In this document: positions 1-7,935 of the stretch, in pieces
Layout: every line of letters begins with the position of its first letter
Position numbering within the stretch: position 1 is the first letter of the stretch
NCBI RefSeq assembly: GCF_001721295.1
Contig: NZ_MDDS01000086.1
Span: forward strand, 62,001 to 126,000
Reading direction: 5' to 3'
DNA: 64,000 nt
Origin: Sphingomonas turrisvirgatae
Lineage (GTDB): Bacteria; Pseudomonadota; Alphaproteobacteria; Sphingomonadales; Sphingomonadaceae
Translations under genes and position numbers: made by a program
The notes under the pieces: model-generated
The model's input: the letters and a program-made list of their open reading frames with translations, nothing else
Databases searched by the model: none
Told to the model about the DNA's origin: nothing

Positions 1-1
1 G

Positions 2-415
2 CTGCTCGATCTGGCCAAGGGCGCGGCGGCAGTGCTGATCGCCGAAGCCATGTGGCCGGGCACAGCGCCGCTGGCGGCAGCGGGCGCGTTCTTCGGCCAT
101 TGTTATCCGGTATGGCTGCGTTTCAGGGGCGGGAAGGGCGTTGCGACGCTGATGGGCATCGCCCTTGCGCTCCACTGGCCGGTCGGCCTTGTCTATGCGG
201 TCGTCTGGATAGCACTGCTCGCCGCGATCCGCGTGTCGTCGGTTGCAGGCATGACGGCAGCGGTCAGCGCACCGGTGGCGGCGGCGTTCTTCGACCGGTT
301 CGACATCGTGCTGCTGCTGATCGGCCTTGCGCTGGTCGTGCTGTGGAAGCATCGCGAGAATATCGAGCGACTATTTGCCGGCACCGAGCCGCGCATCGGT
401 CGCAAGCGCGGCTGA
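2..415 (+). CDS. plsY: Glycerol-3-phosphate acyltransferase PlsY, 5'-truncated by window edge
   Basis: The reading frame is open from base 2, so the first part of the gene lies outside the window; 137 residues are visible against about 200 for the family. PlsY is the inner-membrane enzyme that moves an acyl group from acyl-phosphate to glycerol-3-phosphate, the first step of phospholipid synthesis. Visible family motifs are FRGGKGVAT (the phosphate-binding loop) and the C-terminal KHRENIERL. Several hydrophobic segments lie between them. dprA starts 9 bases after the stop, and plsY-dprA adjacency is common in Alphaproteobacteria. Confidence 0.93.
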   Translation: MLDLAKGAAAVLIAEAMWPGTAPLAAAGAFFGHCYPVWLRFRGGKGVATLMGIALALHWPVGLVYAVVWIALLAAIRVSSVAGMTAAVSAPVAAAFFDRFDIVLLLIGLALVVLWKHRENIERLFAGTEPRIGRKRG

Positions 416-424
416 CCGACGACG

Positions 425-1531
425 ATGCACGCGCCCGCCGGCCCGGCCGACGCCGATCGGGCATTCGCAAGGCTTCAGCTGATCCGCTCGCCGCGTATCG
501 GGCCTGTCACCTATCGCCAGCTGATCGCGCGCTTCGGTGACGCCCGGGCGGCGCTCGACGCCTTGCCGCAGCTGGCGTTGCGCGGCGGCGGCGGCGCGCC
601 GGCGAAACTGGCGCAGCCCGATGCGATCCGGCGCGAACTGGCGGCGGCGGCGAAGCTGGGCGCACGGCATGTCTTCCTCGACGATGCCGATTATCCGCGC
701 TTGCTTGCCGAACTGGAGAATGCGCCCGCAGCGATGCTGGTGCGCGGCGACCTGTCGCTCACCGCGCGCAGCTGCGTGGCGATGGTCGGCGCGCGCAATG
801 CTTCGGCGGCGGCGTGTCGTTTCGCGCGGCAGATCGCGCAGGGTCTGGCCCAAGAGGGCGTCACGGTCGTTTCAGGTCTTGCCCGCGGGATCGATACCTC
901 CGCGCATCTGGGATCGATCGACGGCGGCACCGTCGGCGTGATCGCAAGCGGCATCGACATCGCCTTTCCGCCAGAAAATCGCGAGTTGCAGGAACGTGTC
1001 GCCAGCGAAGGGTTGCTGATCGCCGAACAGCCGCCCGGCACCGAACCGCTTGCGCGCCATTTCCCGTCCCGCAACCGCATCATCGCCGGTCTCGCGCTCG
1101 GCACGGTCGTGGTGGAGGCCGCGCCACGCTCGGGATCGCTCATCACGGCGCGGATCGCGGGCGAGGCGGGGCGTGACGTCATGGCCGTACCCGGATCCCC
1201 GCTCGATCCGCGCGCGCAAGGGTGCAACCTGCTGATCCGCGAAGGCGCGACGCTGATCCAAAGCGTCGAGGACATCGTGGAAGCAATCCGCCCGATCGAC
1301 ACGCGGGCAATGCGTGCGCCGATCAGCAGCTATACGGTCGAACCAGCCGCCGAACCCGGTGCTGCCGAACGGCGCGCGATCGAATCGCTGCTGGGGCCGG
1401 TGCCGGTCCCGGTCGACGAACTGATCCGCCAGGCTGCGCTGCCTTCCGCGACGGTTCAGCTGATGCTGCTCGAGCTTGAACTCAGCGGCCGACTCGAACG
1501 CCATGCCGGCGGGCGGGTCAGTCTGATCTGA
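425..1531 (+). CDS. dprA: DNA-processing protein DprA
   Basis: 368 residues. DprA binds incoming single-stranded DNA and loads RecA during natural transformation; it is also widespread in species not known to be competent. The Rossmann-like core is clear: VGARNAS at about 121-127 and SGLARGID at 150-157, followed by the conserved SRNRIIAGL and AAPRSGSLITA segments. The last 60 residues look like the winged-helix (DprA_WH) domain, with a basic, leucine-rich stretch. The ATG at 425 is the first start after plsY and gives a full-length protein. Likely co-transcribed with plsY. Confidence 0.95.
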   Translation: MHAPAGPADADRAFARLQLIRSPRIGPVTYRQLIARFGDARAALDALPQLALRGGGGAPAKLAQPDAIRRELAAAAKLGARHVFLDDADYPRLLAELENAPAAMLVRGDLSLTARSCVAMVGARNASAAACRFARQIAQGLAQEGVTVVSGLARGIDTSAHLGSIDGGTVGVIASGIDIAFPPENRELQERVASEGLLIAEQPPGTEPLARHFPSRNRIIAGLALGTVVVEAAPRSGSLITARIAGEAGRDVMAVPGSPLDPRAQGCNLLIREGATLIQSVEDIVEAIRPIDTRAMRAPISSYTVEPAAEPGAAERRAIESLLGPVPVPVDELIRQAALPSATVQLMLLELELSGRLERHAGGRVSLI

Positions 1532-1576
1532 CACACGCGCGACTCGCATCGGCGGGCAACAATCCCATATAGTCCG

Positions 1577-2122
1577 GTGATGCTCAGGATCCTGCTGTTC
1601 CTCGCCGCGCTGGTCGTTCTCGCCTTTCTCGCGTTCGGCATCGTCGCACTGGGCGGCGCGGTGGTGGCCGCGGTCTTCGGCGTGCGCCGCGTGCGTCAGC
1701 GACTGGCCGCGCGCAAGTTCCAGCGGATGCGCCAGGCGACGCCGGCCAATCCACTCGACCAGGCCTGGAGCGATGTTGCGGGCGAGGCGGACTGGGCCGC
1801 CAGCCGGATCGCGGCCGCCCGCACCAGTTGTTCGCGGCTGCTGGCGATCGCCGATGCCGACCCGCTCGCCACCGATGCCGTGGACTGGGCCAATGTCGTG
1901 CGCCGTCGTGTGCCGGACCTCGTCGCGGCCTGCATGGCCGAGAGCGCGGACGCGACGCCCAGCGAGCGTCGCCGCAATCTGGAGGATTTGATCGAGAGCC
2001 TGGAAAAGATTGGCGCGGAGGCGGATCGCCGGCGCGACCGGCACCGCGGGACGCAGGTCACGCCATTCCAGGTACAGCGGACCTATGTCGATCAGCGCAC
2101 CCGGCCTGATCCGCTGAACTAG
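1577..2122 (+). CDS. Membrane-anchored protein of unknown function
   Basis: Up to 181 residues, starting at GTG 1577 or the adjacent ATG at 1580. The first 30 residues form one strongly hydrophobic segment followed by an arginine-rich stretch (RRVRQRLAARKFQR), as expected for a single N-in transmembrane anchor with a cytoplasmic tail. The tail (residues 50-181) is helical and charged, with no catalytic motif I recognise. Its stop codon overlaps the convergent folP stop by 4 bases. No function can be assigned. Confidence 0.7.
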   Translation: MMLRILLFLAALVVLAFLAFGIVALGGAVVAAVFGVRRVRQRLAARKFQRMRQATPANPLDQAWSDVAGEADWAASRIAAARTSCSRLLAIADADPLATDAVDWANVVRRRVPDLVAACMAESADATPSERRRNLEDLIESLEKIGAEADRRRDRHRGTQVTPFQVQRTYVDQRTRPDPLN

Positions 2123-3210
2123 CGCCCGGTCAGCGCGGCGTCGCGCAAGCCACGCCAGACGCGCAGCGCCTGCACCGTTTCCGGCACGTCGTGAACGCGT
2201 AGCAACTGCACGCCAGCGTCCGCGCCCTTGAGCGCCAGTGCGATCGAGCCGCCCAGGCGCTGTTCTGCCGGCGCCTCGTTCGACAGCGCGCCGACGATCC
2301 GCTTGCGGCTGGCGCCGAGCAGGAGCGGCACGCCCAGGCCATGGAACATGGCAAGTCCGTTGAGCAACGCGAGATTGTCGGCCAGCGACTTGCCGAAGCC
2401 GATGCCCGGATCGGCGATGATGCGCGATCGATCGACGCCGGCCGCCACGACCGCGTCGATGCGTGCCTCGAGCCAGTCATAGACCTCGATCAGCGCGTCG
2501 CCATAGCCGCGACCGCCATCGGCACCCTGGCGCGGGTCGCCGGCATGCATCAGCACGACCGGGCATTGCGCACGCACGACGACTTCGAGCGCGCGATCGT
2601 CCCACAGCAGGGCCGAAACATCGTTGACGATATGCGCGCCGGCGTTGAGCGCAGCCTCCATCACCCCGGCTTTTCGCGTATCGACCGAGACGAGCGTCCC
2701 GCTGCGCGCCAGCCCTTCGATCGCCGGGATGACGCGTGCGATCTCGTCGCCTTCCCATACTTCCTTTGCCCCCGGCCGCGTCGATTCGCCGCCGGCATCG
2801 ATCAGCGCTGCGCCTTGAACGCCCATGTCGACGCCCGCCGCAACGGCTGCCGCGGGATTGTCGAGATGCTGGCCGCCGTCGGAGAAACTGTCGGGCGTCA
2901 TGTTGAGGATGCCCATGACCTGCGGCTGATCGAACCGCAGGATGCGCTCGCCCAGGCTAAGCGGCGGGCGAGGACCGGTGACCCGCGCGGCGATCGCTCG
3001 CAACCGCTCGTCCGAAGGCAGGTTGCCGGCCGGGATGGCGCGCTGAACGATGCGGCGGCCGTCGCGCACCACGATCAGTTCATAGGCGGAAAACCACAGA
3101 AGGCCGCCGGCGAGACGCACGGCGGCATCGTCCATGTTGATCGGGGAGTCGACGAAGGCGACCGGCCGCAGATAGACGCGATCAGACGAAGCGATGACGG
3201 GCAAGTCCAT
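2119..3210 (-). CDS. folP: Dihydropteroate synthase FolP
   Basis: 363 residues. FolP joins 6-hydroxymethyl-dihydropterin pyrophosphate to p-aminobenzoate in folate synthesis and is the sulfonamide target. The TIM-barrel signature GILNMTPDSFSDGG lies at about 100-113, DAGGESTRPGA follows, and the later loops VSVDTRKAGV, IADPGIGFGKS and LLGASRKRIVG are all present. There is an N-terminal extension of about 88 residues before the barrel compared with the short E. coli enzyme (about 280 residues); it carries no motif I recognise. Transcribed opposite to dprA and the preceding unknown gene. Confidence 0.95.
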   Translation of the reverse strand: MDLPVIASSDRVYLRPVAFVDSPINMDDAAVRLAGGLLWFSAYELIVVRDGRRIVQRAIPAGNLPSDERLRAIAARVTGPRPPLSLGERILRFDQPQVMGILNMTPDSFSDGGQHLDNPAAAVAAGVDMGVQGAALIDAGGESTRPGAKEVWEGDEIARVIPAIEGLARSGTLVSVDTRKAGVMEAALNAGAHIVNDVSALLWDDRALEVVVRAQCPVVLMHAGDPRQGADGGRGYGDALIEVYDWLEARIDAVVAAGVDRSRIIADPGIGFGKSLADNLALLNGLAMFHGLGVPLLLGASRKRIVGALSNEAPAEQRLGGSIALALKGADAGVQLLRVHDVPETVQALRVWRGLRDAALTGR

Positions 3211-3244
3211 GCATGTGGATTAACGCCGCCGTCGAACGTGGCAA

Positions 3245-3268
3245 GCGGCGGGGCCGGGGCCCCGCCGC
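3245..3268 (-). terminator. GC-rich hairpin downstream of the outer-membrane protein gene
   Basis: A perfect 11-bp inverted repeat (GCGGCGGGGCC / GGCCCCGCCGC) with a 2-base centre lies just past the stop of the barrel gene. There is only a TT after it on the minus strand, so it may be an RNA 3'-end stabiliser rather than a strong intrinsic terminator. Confidence 0.5.
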
Positions 3269-3277
3269 CGCGCGAGC

Positions 3278-4057
3278 TTAATTGCCCGCGCCGCCCAAGG
3301 CGAAGCGGACGCCGCCGCCCACGATCGACTGGCGCGATTCAACGCCAAGTCGCGCCGGGAGCAGGTTCACGTCGGTTTCCGCCCGGTCCGGCGTGGCGCG
3401 CCAGGTATATTGCGCGAACAGTTCGAAATTGTCGTTCAGCCGGTACGTCGCGCCGCCCATCAACTGATAGGCGAAGCGGGTCTGCCGGTCGTTGACGACG
3501 TCCACGCCCGATGGGCGGTACGTGACATCCACTCGCTGAGCGCCGAACCCGATGCCGAAATAGGGCTGGAACGACCCGCCGGCATTGATGTCGTAGAAGA
3601 CGTTACCGAACGCATAGATGTTCTTCACGTCGCCGCGACCATCGGCCAGCACCGCGCCGACCGTGGGATTGGTGGCCAGGGGCGCGCCGCGCGTCAGCAC
3701 GGCGATGTTCGCGCCGTCGATCACCGCGCCGCCGACCGCCAGATTGCGGTGAGCATCGACCTTGGTGTTCGAATAGCCAGCCTCGACCTCGAAGCGCAGG
3801 CCGTCGCCCGTGCGATAGCCGATCGTGCCGCCGATATCGTAGCCGGTCTTGAAGTCGGTATCCCAGTCGACCGAGGTGCCGGCGGCGATCGCCGGGAAAT
3901 CGGCGGTCGCCGGAACGGTGGCGGTGGTCACGCCGGTATTTTCGGACTTGGAGTTGATGATCGCGCCGCCGCGCGCACCGACATACACTTGGGCCGAGGC
4001 GGGAAGGGCAACGGCGATGGCGGCGACTGCCGCCGAGACACGCAACGCGAACTTCAT
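3278..4057 (-). CDS. Small outer-membrane beta-barrel protein
   Basis: 259 residues from the ATG at 4057; this start is chosen because AAAGGA lies just upstream and the protein then begins with a clean Sec signal peptide (basic MKFALR, alanine-rich core, ASA-Q cleavage near residue 22). The mature part alternates hydrophobic and polar residues in repeated strand-like stretches with several GxxY/FxxxAGY patterns, typical of 8-stranded barrels of the OmpA/OmpW-like OMP_b-brl class. It does not end in phenylalanine, as many barrels do. Ligand or pore function is unknown. It lies downstream of ccrM on the same strand, separated by a hairpin. Confidence 0.82.
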   Translation of the reverse strand: MKFALRVSAAVAAIAVALPASAQVYVGARGGAIINSKSENTGVTTATVPATADFPAIAAGTSVDWDTDFKTGYDIGGTIGYRTGDGLRFEVEAGYSNTKVDAHRNLAVGGAVIDGANIAVLTRGAPLATNPTVGAVLADGRGDVKNIYAFGNVFYDINAGGSFQPYFGIGFGAQRVDVTYRPSGVDVVNDRQTRFAYQLMGGATYRLNDNFELFAQYTWRATPDRAETDVNLLPARLGVESRQSIVGGGVRFALGGAGN

Positions 4058-4167
4058 TACAGGTCCTTTCGGGTAAGCAACACGCGGCCTGTTCAGGCCA
4101 CGCGCGCTCAAACCCGACAGACCCCCGCCGGTTTCATCGGCCGCGCCGTTGATCCATGTTATGGGTC

Positions 4168-4193
4168 GGCGTGTTGCCGTTCGGCAACACGCC
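4168..4193 (-). terminator. Perfect 12-bp palindromic hairpin between ccrM and the barrel gene
   Basis: GGCGTGTTGCCG and its exact complement flank a TT centre. It begins 3 bases past the ccrM stop. No U-run follows on the minus strand, so it is either a terminator assisted by other factors or a 3'-end stabiliser. Confidence 0.5.
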
Positions 4194-4196
4194 CGA

Positions 4197-5354
4197 TCAG
4201 GGCTGCGTCGCGAGCAGATAGGTCTGGCGCAGCGAATCGATCGGCTTCAGCCCCTCGGCCGTTTCGTGGTGCCAGAAGGTCCAGCCGTTGCACGACGGCG
4301 CACCCTGTAGCGTCGCACCCAGTTTGTGGATCGATCCGGCATTGCCGCAATCGCTGCGCAGATTGCCGTCCACGCCGACGACGGCACGCCAGCGGCGCTT
4401 CGCGTCGCTCAGCACCGCGCCGGGGCTCAGATAACCGTTCTCGAGCAGCACGCCGAACGCCACGCGCGGCGCCTGACGCGGTGCCTGCATCGTCGTCACC
4501 GCCGATTCGTCGAGCGGCAGTGCGGCGTCGATCCGCTCCTGCGCCGCTTCGACATAGCTGTCCTCACGCTCGATGCCGATCCAGTGGCGGCGCAGGCGCT
4601 TGGCGACCGCGCCGGTCGTGCCGGTGCCGAAGAACGGATCGAGCACGATGTCGCCGGGTTTGGTGCAGGCAAGCATCACGCGATAGAGGAGCGCCTCGGG
4701 CTTTTGCGTCGGATGTACCTTGGTGCCGTTCTTCTTCAGCCGTTCCTGCCCGCCGCAGATCGGGAATTCCCAGTCCGACCGCATCTGCAGCTCGTCGTTC
4801 AGCGTCTTCATGCTGCGATAGTTGAAGGTGTACTTCGCCTTTTCTCCCATCGACGCCCAGATCAGCGTCTCGTGCGCGTTGGTGAAGCGCGTGCCCTTGA
4901 AATTGGGCATGGGGTTGGCCTTGCGCCAGATGATGTCGTTGAGGATCCAGAAGCCGAGATCCTGGATCGCCGAGCCGACCTTGAAGATATTGTGGTAGCT
5001 GCCGATCACCCAGATCGTGCCGTTGGGCTTCAGGATGCGGCGCGCTTCGGCCAGCCACAAGCGCGTGAAGGCGTCATAGGCATTGAGCGAATCGAACTTG
5101 TCCCATTCGTCGGTCACCGCATCGACATGGCTGCCGTCCGGGCGATTGAGGTCGCCGCCGAGCTGAAGGTTATAGGGCGGGTCGGCGAAGATCATGTCCA
5201 CGCAAGCGGCGGGCAGCGCGCGCATCGCCTCGATGCAATCCTGCTGGATGATCCGGTCGACGGGCAGTTGGTCGACGCGCGGCACCAGTGGCGTTTCGAC
5301 GACATCCGTCGTCTGCCGCAGGCGCGATTTCGCGACCTTTTCGATGACCCCCAT
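4197..5354 (-). CDS. ccrM: Cell-cycle-regulated DNA adenine methyltransferase CcrM (GANTC)
   Basis: 385 residues from the ATG at 5354 (protein begins MGVIEKV). An upstream in-frame ATG at 5435 would add 27 unconserved residues and is not preferred. CcrM makes N6-methyladenine at GANTC and links replication state to transcription in Alphaproteobacteria. The beta-class order is visible: catalytic DPPY at 58-61, a target-recognition region, then the SAM-binding DPFFGTGTTG at 239-248. Residues about 300-385 form the extra C-terminal domain typical of CcrM (SIHKLGATLQ, then GWTFWH), needed for DNA recognition. GANTC sites lie in its own leader region. Confidence 0.96.
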   Translation of the reverse strand: MGVIEKVAKSRLRQTTDVVETPLVPRVDQLPVDRIIQQDCIEAMRALPAACVDMIFADPPYNLQLGGDLNRPDGSHVDAVTDEWDKFDSLNAYDAFTRLWLAEARRILKPNGTIWVIGSYHNIFKVGSAIQDLGFWILNDIIWRKANPMPNFKGTRFTNAHETLIWASMGEKAKYTFNYRSMKTLNDELQMRSDWEFPICGGQERLKKNGTKVHPTQKPEALLYRVMLACTKPGDIVLDPFFGTGTTGAVAKRLRRHWIGIEREDSYVEAAQERIDAALPLDESAVTTMQAPRQAPRVAFGVLLENGYLSPGAVLSDAKRRWRAVVGVDGNLRSDCGNAGSIHKLGATLQGAPSCNGWTFWHHETAEGLKPIDSLRQTYLLATQP

Positions 5355-5400
5355 TAACCACTCCACCCCGATTGAACGCGCGAAACGCCATGAAAGGACG

Positions 5401-5489
5401 GACTCCGTCAAGCGAACATTGGTTAACGAAAACACTTGGGATTCCGTTAACTTGGCGGAACATTCGCGAACTTATCCACATGTGGAGTC
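5401..5489. promoter_or_regulatory. Three GANTC (CcrM) methylation sites
   Basis: GACTC at 5401-5405, GATTC at 5440-5444 and GAGTC at 5485-5489 fall within 90 bases of the ccrM leader. CcrM methylates the adenine of GANTC, so these sites could allow feedback on ccrM, as described in Caulobacter. Confidence 0.7.
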
Positions 5490-5504
5490 TGAGACTTATC
5501 CACA
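5472..5504. promoter_or_regulatory. Two perfect DnaA boxes
   Basis: TTATCCACA occurs at 5472-5480 and again at 5496-5504, same orientation, starts 24 bases apart. Both match the strong consensus TTATNCACA exactly. The first runs into the 12-base palindrome TCCACATGTGGA (5475-5486), giving a partial inverted third box. The inverted repeat AGTC-TGA-GACT lies between them and overlaps a GANTC site. Confidence 0.72.
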
Positions 5505-5556
5505 GGCACAATCCTTTGTGGCGCCGAGAAAATTCGCAGCCAGGCGTTCAGGGCCA

Positions 5557-5569
5557 GTAAAAAATTTAC
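5557..5569. promoter_or_regulatory. AT-rich palindrome upstream of aceA, possible operator
   Basis: GTAAA-AAA-TTTAC is a perfect 5-bp inverted repeat in an otherwise GC-rich genome, 117 bases before the aceA start. It could be an operator for a regulator of the glyoxylate shunt or part of an AT-rich unwinding tract; sequence alone does not decide. Confidence 0.35.
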
Positions 5570-5685
5570 AAGATCACACGCTCGGGGTGGAGCTGGGTGC
5601 ACGCGATGACTGGATCGGGAACCGATTTCCGGGCGATTGCGCTGTCAACGTGAATAGACACCCTCGCAGCTTAGCGAGGAACAGG

Positions 5686-7281
5686 ATGACCTATCAGGAA
5701 GAGATCGCCCGGGCGCGCACGCCCATCGAAGCCGAGCAGGGACGCTGGAACGGCATCGACGCGGAATCGGTGGCCCGGATGCGACTGCAGAACCGGTTCC
5801 GCACCGGGCTGGACATTGCGCGGTACACGGCGGGTATCATGCGCCGCGACATGGCCGCCTATGATGCCGACCCGGCCGCCTACACCCAGTCGCTCGGCTG
5901 CTGGCACGGCTTTATCGGGCAGCAGAAGCTCATCTCGATCAAGAAGCATTTCGGTACGACCAAGGGCAAATACCTGTATCTGTCAGGCTGGATGGTCGCG
6001 GCGCTGCGCAGCGATTTCGGACCGCTGCCCGACCAGTCGATGCACGAAAAGACCAGCGTGCCGGCGCTGATCGAGGAACTCTATACATTCCTCAAGCAGG
6101 CTGACGCCCGCGAACTGGGCATGATGTTCCGCGATCTCGACGCGGCGCGCGACGCGGGCAACGAGGTCGAGGCGCAACGCATCAGCCAGGCCATCGACAA
6201 TTACGAGACGCACGTCGTGCCGATCATCGCCGATATCGATGCCGGCTTCGGTAATGCCGAGGCGACATACCTGCTCGCCAAGAAGATGATCGAGGCGGGC
6301 GCCTGCGCGCTGCAGATCGAGAACCAGGTGAGTGACGAGAAGCAGTGCGGGCATCAGGACGGCAAGGTCACCGTGCCGCACGAGGACTTTCTGGCGAAGG
6401 TCCGCGCCTGCCGCTACGCCTTCCTGGAACTGGGCATCGACGATGGCATCATCGTCACGCGCACCGATTCACTGGGTGCGGGCCTTACCAAGCAGATCGC
6501 CTTCAGCAAGGAACCGGGCGATATCGGTGACCAGTATAACAGCTTCCTCGACTGCGACGAGATCGACGTCACGCAGGTCGGCAATGGCGACGTCGTCATC
6601 AGCCGCGACGGCAAGCTGCTGCGGCCCAAGCGGCTGCCGTCCAACTTGTTCCAGTTCCGCGAAGGCACCGGCGCGGACCGCTGCGTGCTCGACTGCATCA
6701 CCTCGCTCCAGCACGGCGCGGACCTGTTGTGGATCGAGACGGAGAAACCGCATATCGAGCAGATCGCTTCGATGGTCGACCGGATCCGCGAAGTCGTGCC
6801 GAACGCCAAGCTGGTCTACAACAACTCGCCCTCGTTCAACTGGACGCTCAATTTCCGCCAGCAGGTGTTCGATGCCTGGGAAGCGGAGGGCAAGGACGTG
6901 TCGGGCTATGACCGCGCCAGGCTGATGAGCGTCGATTACGACGCCAGTGACCTCGCGGCCGAAGCGGACGAGAAGATCCGCACCTTCCAGCGCGATGCGT
7001 CGGCGCGCGCCGGCATCTTCCACCACCTCATCACGCTGCCGACCTATCACACCGCAGCGCTGTCGACCGACAATCTCGCCAGGGAATATTTCGGCGACGC
7101 GGCGATGCTGGGCTACGTCAAGGGCGTGCAGCGGCAGGAGATCCGCCAGGGCATCGCGTGCGTCAAGCATCAGAACATGTCGGGCAGCGACATCGGCGAC
7201 GACCACAAGGAGTATTTCGCCGGCGAAGCCGCGCTGAAGGCCGGCGGCGTGCACAATACGATGAACCAGTTCGCGGCGTAA
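5686..7281 (+). CDS. aceA: Isocitrate lyase AceA (long, Pseudomonas-type)
   Basis: 531 residues from the ATG at 5686, preceded by a good ribosome binding site (AGCGAGGAACAG). Isocitrate lyase splits isocitrate to glyoxylate and succinate, allowing growth on acetate or fatty acids. The active-site loop reads KQCGH at 219-223 instead of the KKCGH of E. coli; KQCGH and the length of about 530 residues are typical of the Pseudomonas-like subfamily. Other conserved segments are IADIDAGFGNAEATY and YNNSPSFNW. No malate synthase is in the window. A strong terminator follows. Confidence 0.95.
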   Translation: MTYQEEIARARTPIEAEQGRWNGIDAESVARMRLQNRFRTGLDIARYTAGIMRRDMAAYDADPAAYTQSLGCWHGFIGQQKLISIKKHFGTTKGKYLYLSGWMVAALRSDFGPLPDQSMHEKTSVPALIEELYTFLKQADARELGMMFRDLDAARDAGNEVEAQRISQAIDNYETHVVPIIADIDAGFGNAEATYLLAKKMIEAGACALQIENQVSDEKQCGHQDGKVTVPHEDFLAKVRACRYAFLELGIDDGIIVTRTDSLGAGLTKQIAFSKEPGDIGDQYNSFLDCDEIDVTQVGNGDVVISRDGKLLRPKRLPSNLFQFREGTGADRCVLDCITSLQHGADLLWIETEKPHIEQIASMVDRIREVVPNAKLVYNNSPSFNWTLNFRQQVFDAWEAEGKDVSGYDRARLMSVDYDASDLAAEADEKIRTFQRDASARAGIFHHLITLPTYHTAALSTDNLAREYFGDAAMLGYVKGVQRQEIRQGIACVKHQNMSGSDIGDDHKEYFAGEAALKAGGVHNTMNQFAA

Positions 7282-7326
7282 ACGTCCGGAGCTGAACCCG
7301 AATACGGTTTCCTGGGGAGGAAAGGA

Positions 7327-7366
7327 GGCCCGTCGCAGCGTTCATTCGGCGCTGCGGCGGGCCTTT
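7327..7366 (+). terminator. Rho-independent terminator of aceA
   Basis: A 14-base stem, GGCCCGTCGCAGCG against CGCTGCGGCGGGCC with one G-T pair, encloses a 9-base loop and is followed by TTT. It lies 46 bases past the aceA stop. Confidence 0.75.
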
Positions 7367-7404
7367 ACCGTTTGTCGCACCCTTCCGGTGCTGCGCACCT
7401 CCCC

Positions 7405-7425
7405 CCCTCTCCCGGAGGGAGAGGG
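7405..7425. repeat. GA/CT-rich palindrome (dispersed repeat fragment)
   Basis: CCCTCTCCC / GGGAGAGGG with a 3-base centre, directly preceded by a run of C. The same CTCTCCC-type sequence recurs near 49475 and 59940. Such short GA-rich palindromes are scattered between genes in many sphingomonads. Confidence 0.5.
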
Positions 7426-7450
7426 AAATGCTCGCCGACTTGACGGACCG

Positions 7451-7900
7451 CTAATCCGACGCGACCGGCGCGTCGAAGTCGACCTCGACCGCGGCGACAT
7501 TCTGCTGCGCTTCGCCGTGAAATACCGCTTCGATATTGTTGCCGTCGGGATCGAGCAGAAAGGCCGCGTAATAGCCTGGATGATAGGGCCGCTCGCCCGG
7601 CGCGCCATTGTCGATGCCGCCGGCCGCCAGCCCTGCGCGATGCCAGGCATCCACCATCGCGCGATCCCGTGCCTGGAACGCCAGGTGATGCCGGCCAGTC
7701 AGCTTGCCGAGCGCCGCTTGGCTATCGGCGCTGGAGACGAACAGTTCGTCGGCTCAGAAATAGCTGTCGCCCTCGCCGCCAAGCGGGATGCCGAGCACGT
7801 CGAGCAGGGCGGTGTAGAGCCGTCGACTGGCGGCAAGGTCGCGCACGACCAGATGAAGGTGATCGATCAGGCGTCCGCGATAAAGGCGCTTTGCTTCCAT
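7451..7900 (-). pseudogene. VOC (glyoxalase/dioxygenase-fold) gene with one in-frame stop
   Basis: Reading from ATG 7900 (good GGAG site upstream) the frame encodes a 149-codon VOC-superfamily protein: IDHLHLVVRDLAASRRLY at the start, then a second half with GRHHLAFQARDR and AAFLLDPDGNNIEAVFH, the usual metal-site strands. Codon 49 (7754-7756) is TGA, in the segment YF-stop-ADELFVSS, where a tryptophan (TGG) is expected. There is no frameshift; both halves stay in frame. The likely explanations are a recent nonsense mutation, a sequencing error or true readthrough. The last 68 residues could still be made from ATG 7657. Confidence 0.8.
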
Positions 7901-7935
7901 TGCGGTCTCCGGGGGCTGATCCACCTCTGCGGTGG

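Larger units (their letters stand above)
5355..5685. promoter_or_regulatory. Divergent ccrM/aceA control region
   Basis: 331 bases without a gene, between divergent ccrM and aceA. It is markedly less GC-rich than its surroundings. It holds a TTAACCA half-site beside the ccrM start (5354-5360), two GTTAAC palindromes (5422-5427 and 5446-5451), three GANTC sites, two perfect DnaA boxes and a short AT-rich palindrome. The starts of the paired sites fall at 5422, 5446, 5472 and 5496, close to a 24-26-base spacing. GTTAAC resembles the TTAA(C) half-site of the response regulator CtrA, but no full TTAA-N7-TTAA site is present. Confidence 0.65.

Noticed and set aside
4168..4193. Attachment site or mobile-element end
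   Set aside because: A single perfect hairpin next to a stop codon fits an RNA 3'-end structure; no second copy or recombinase is present.
5194..5685. N-terminal extension of isocitrate lyase starting inside ccrM
   Set aside because: The frame is open upstream but is antisense to ccrM, lacks a ribosome binding site and carries no conserved residues; ATG 5686 has a good site and gives the family length.
5355..5685. Chromosomal replication origin
   Set aside because: Only two DnaA boxes and no dnaA, hemE, parA/parB or gidA nearby; kept only as a weaker regulatory hypothesis.
7754..7756. Selenocysteine or programmed readthrough at the VOC TGA
   Set aside because: No stem-loop resembling a bacterial SECIS is evident just after the codon, and the codon aligns with a tryptophan, so a nonsense change or read error is simpler.
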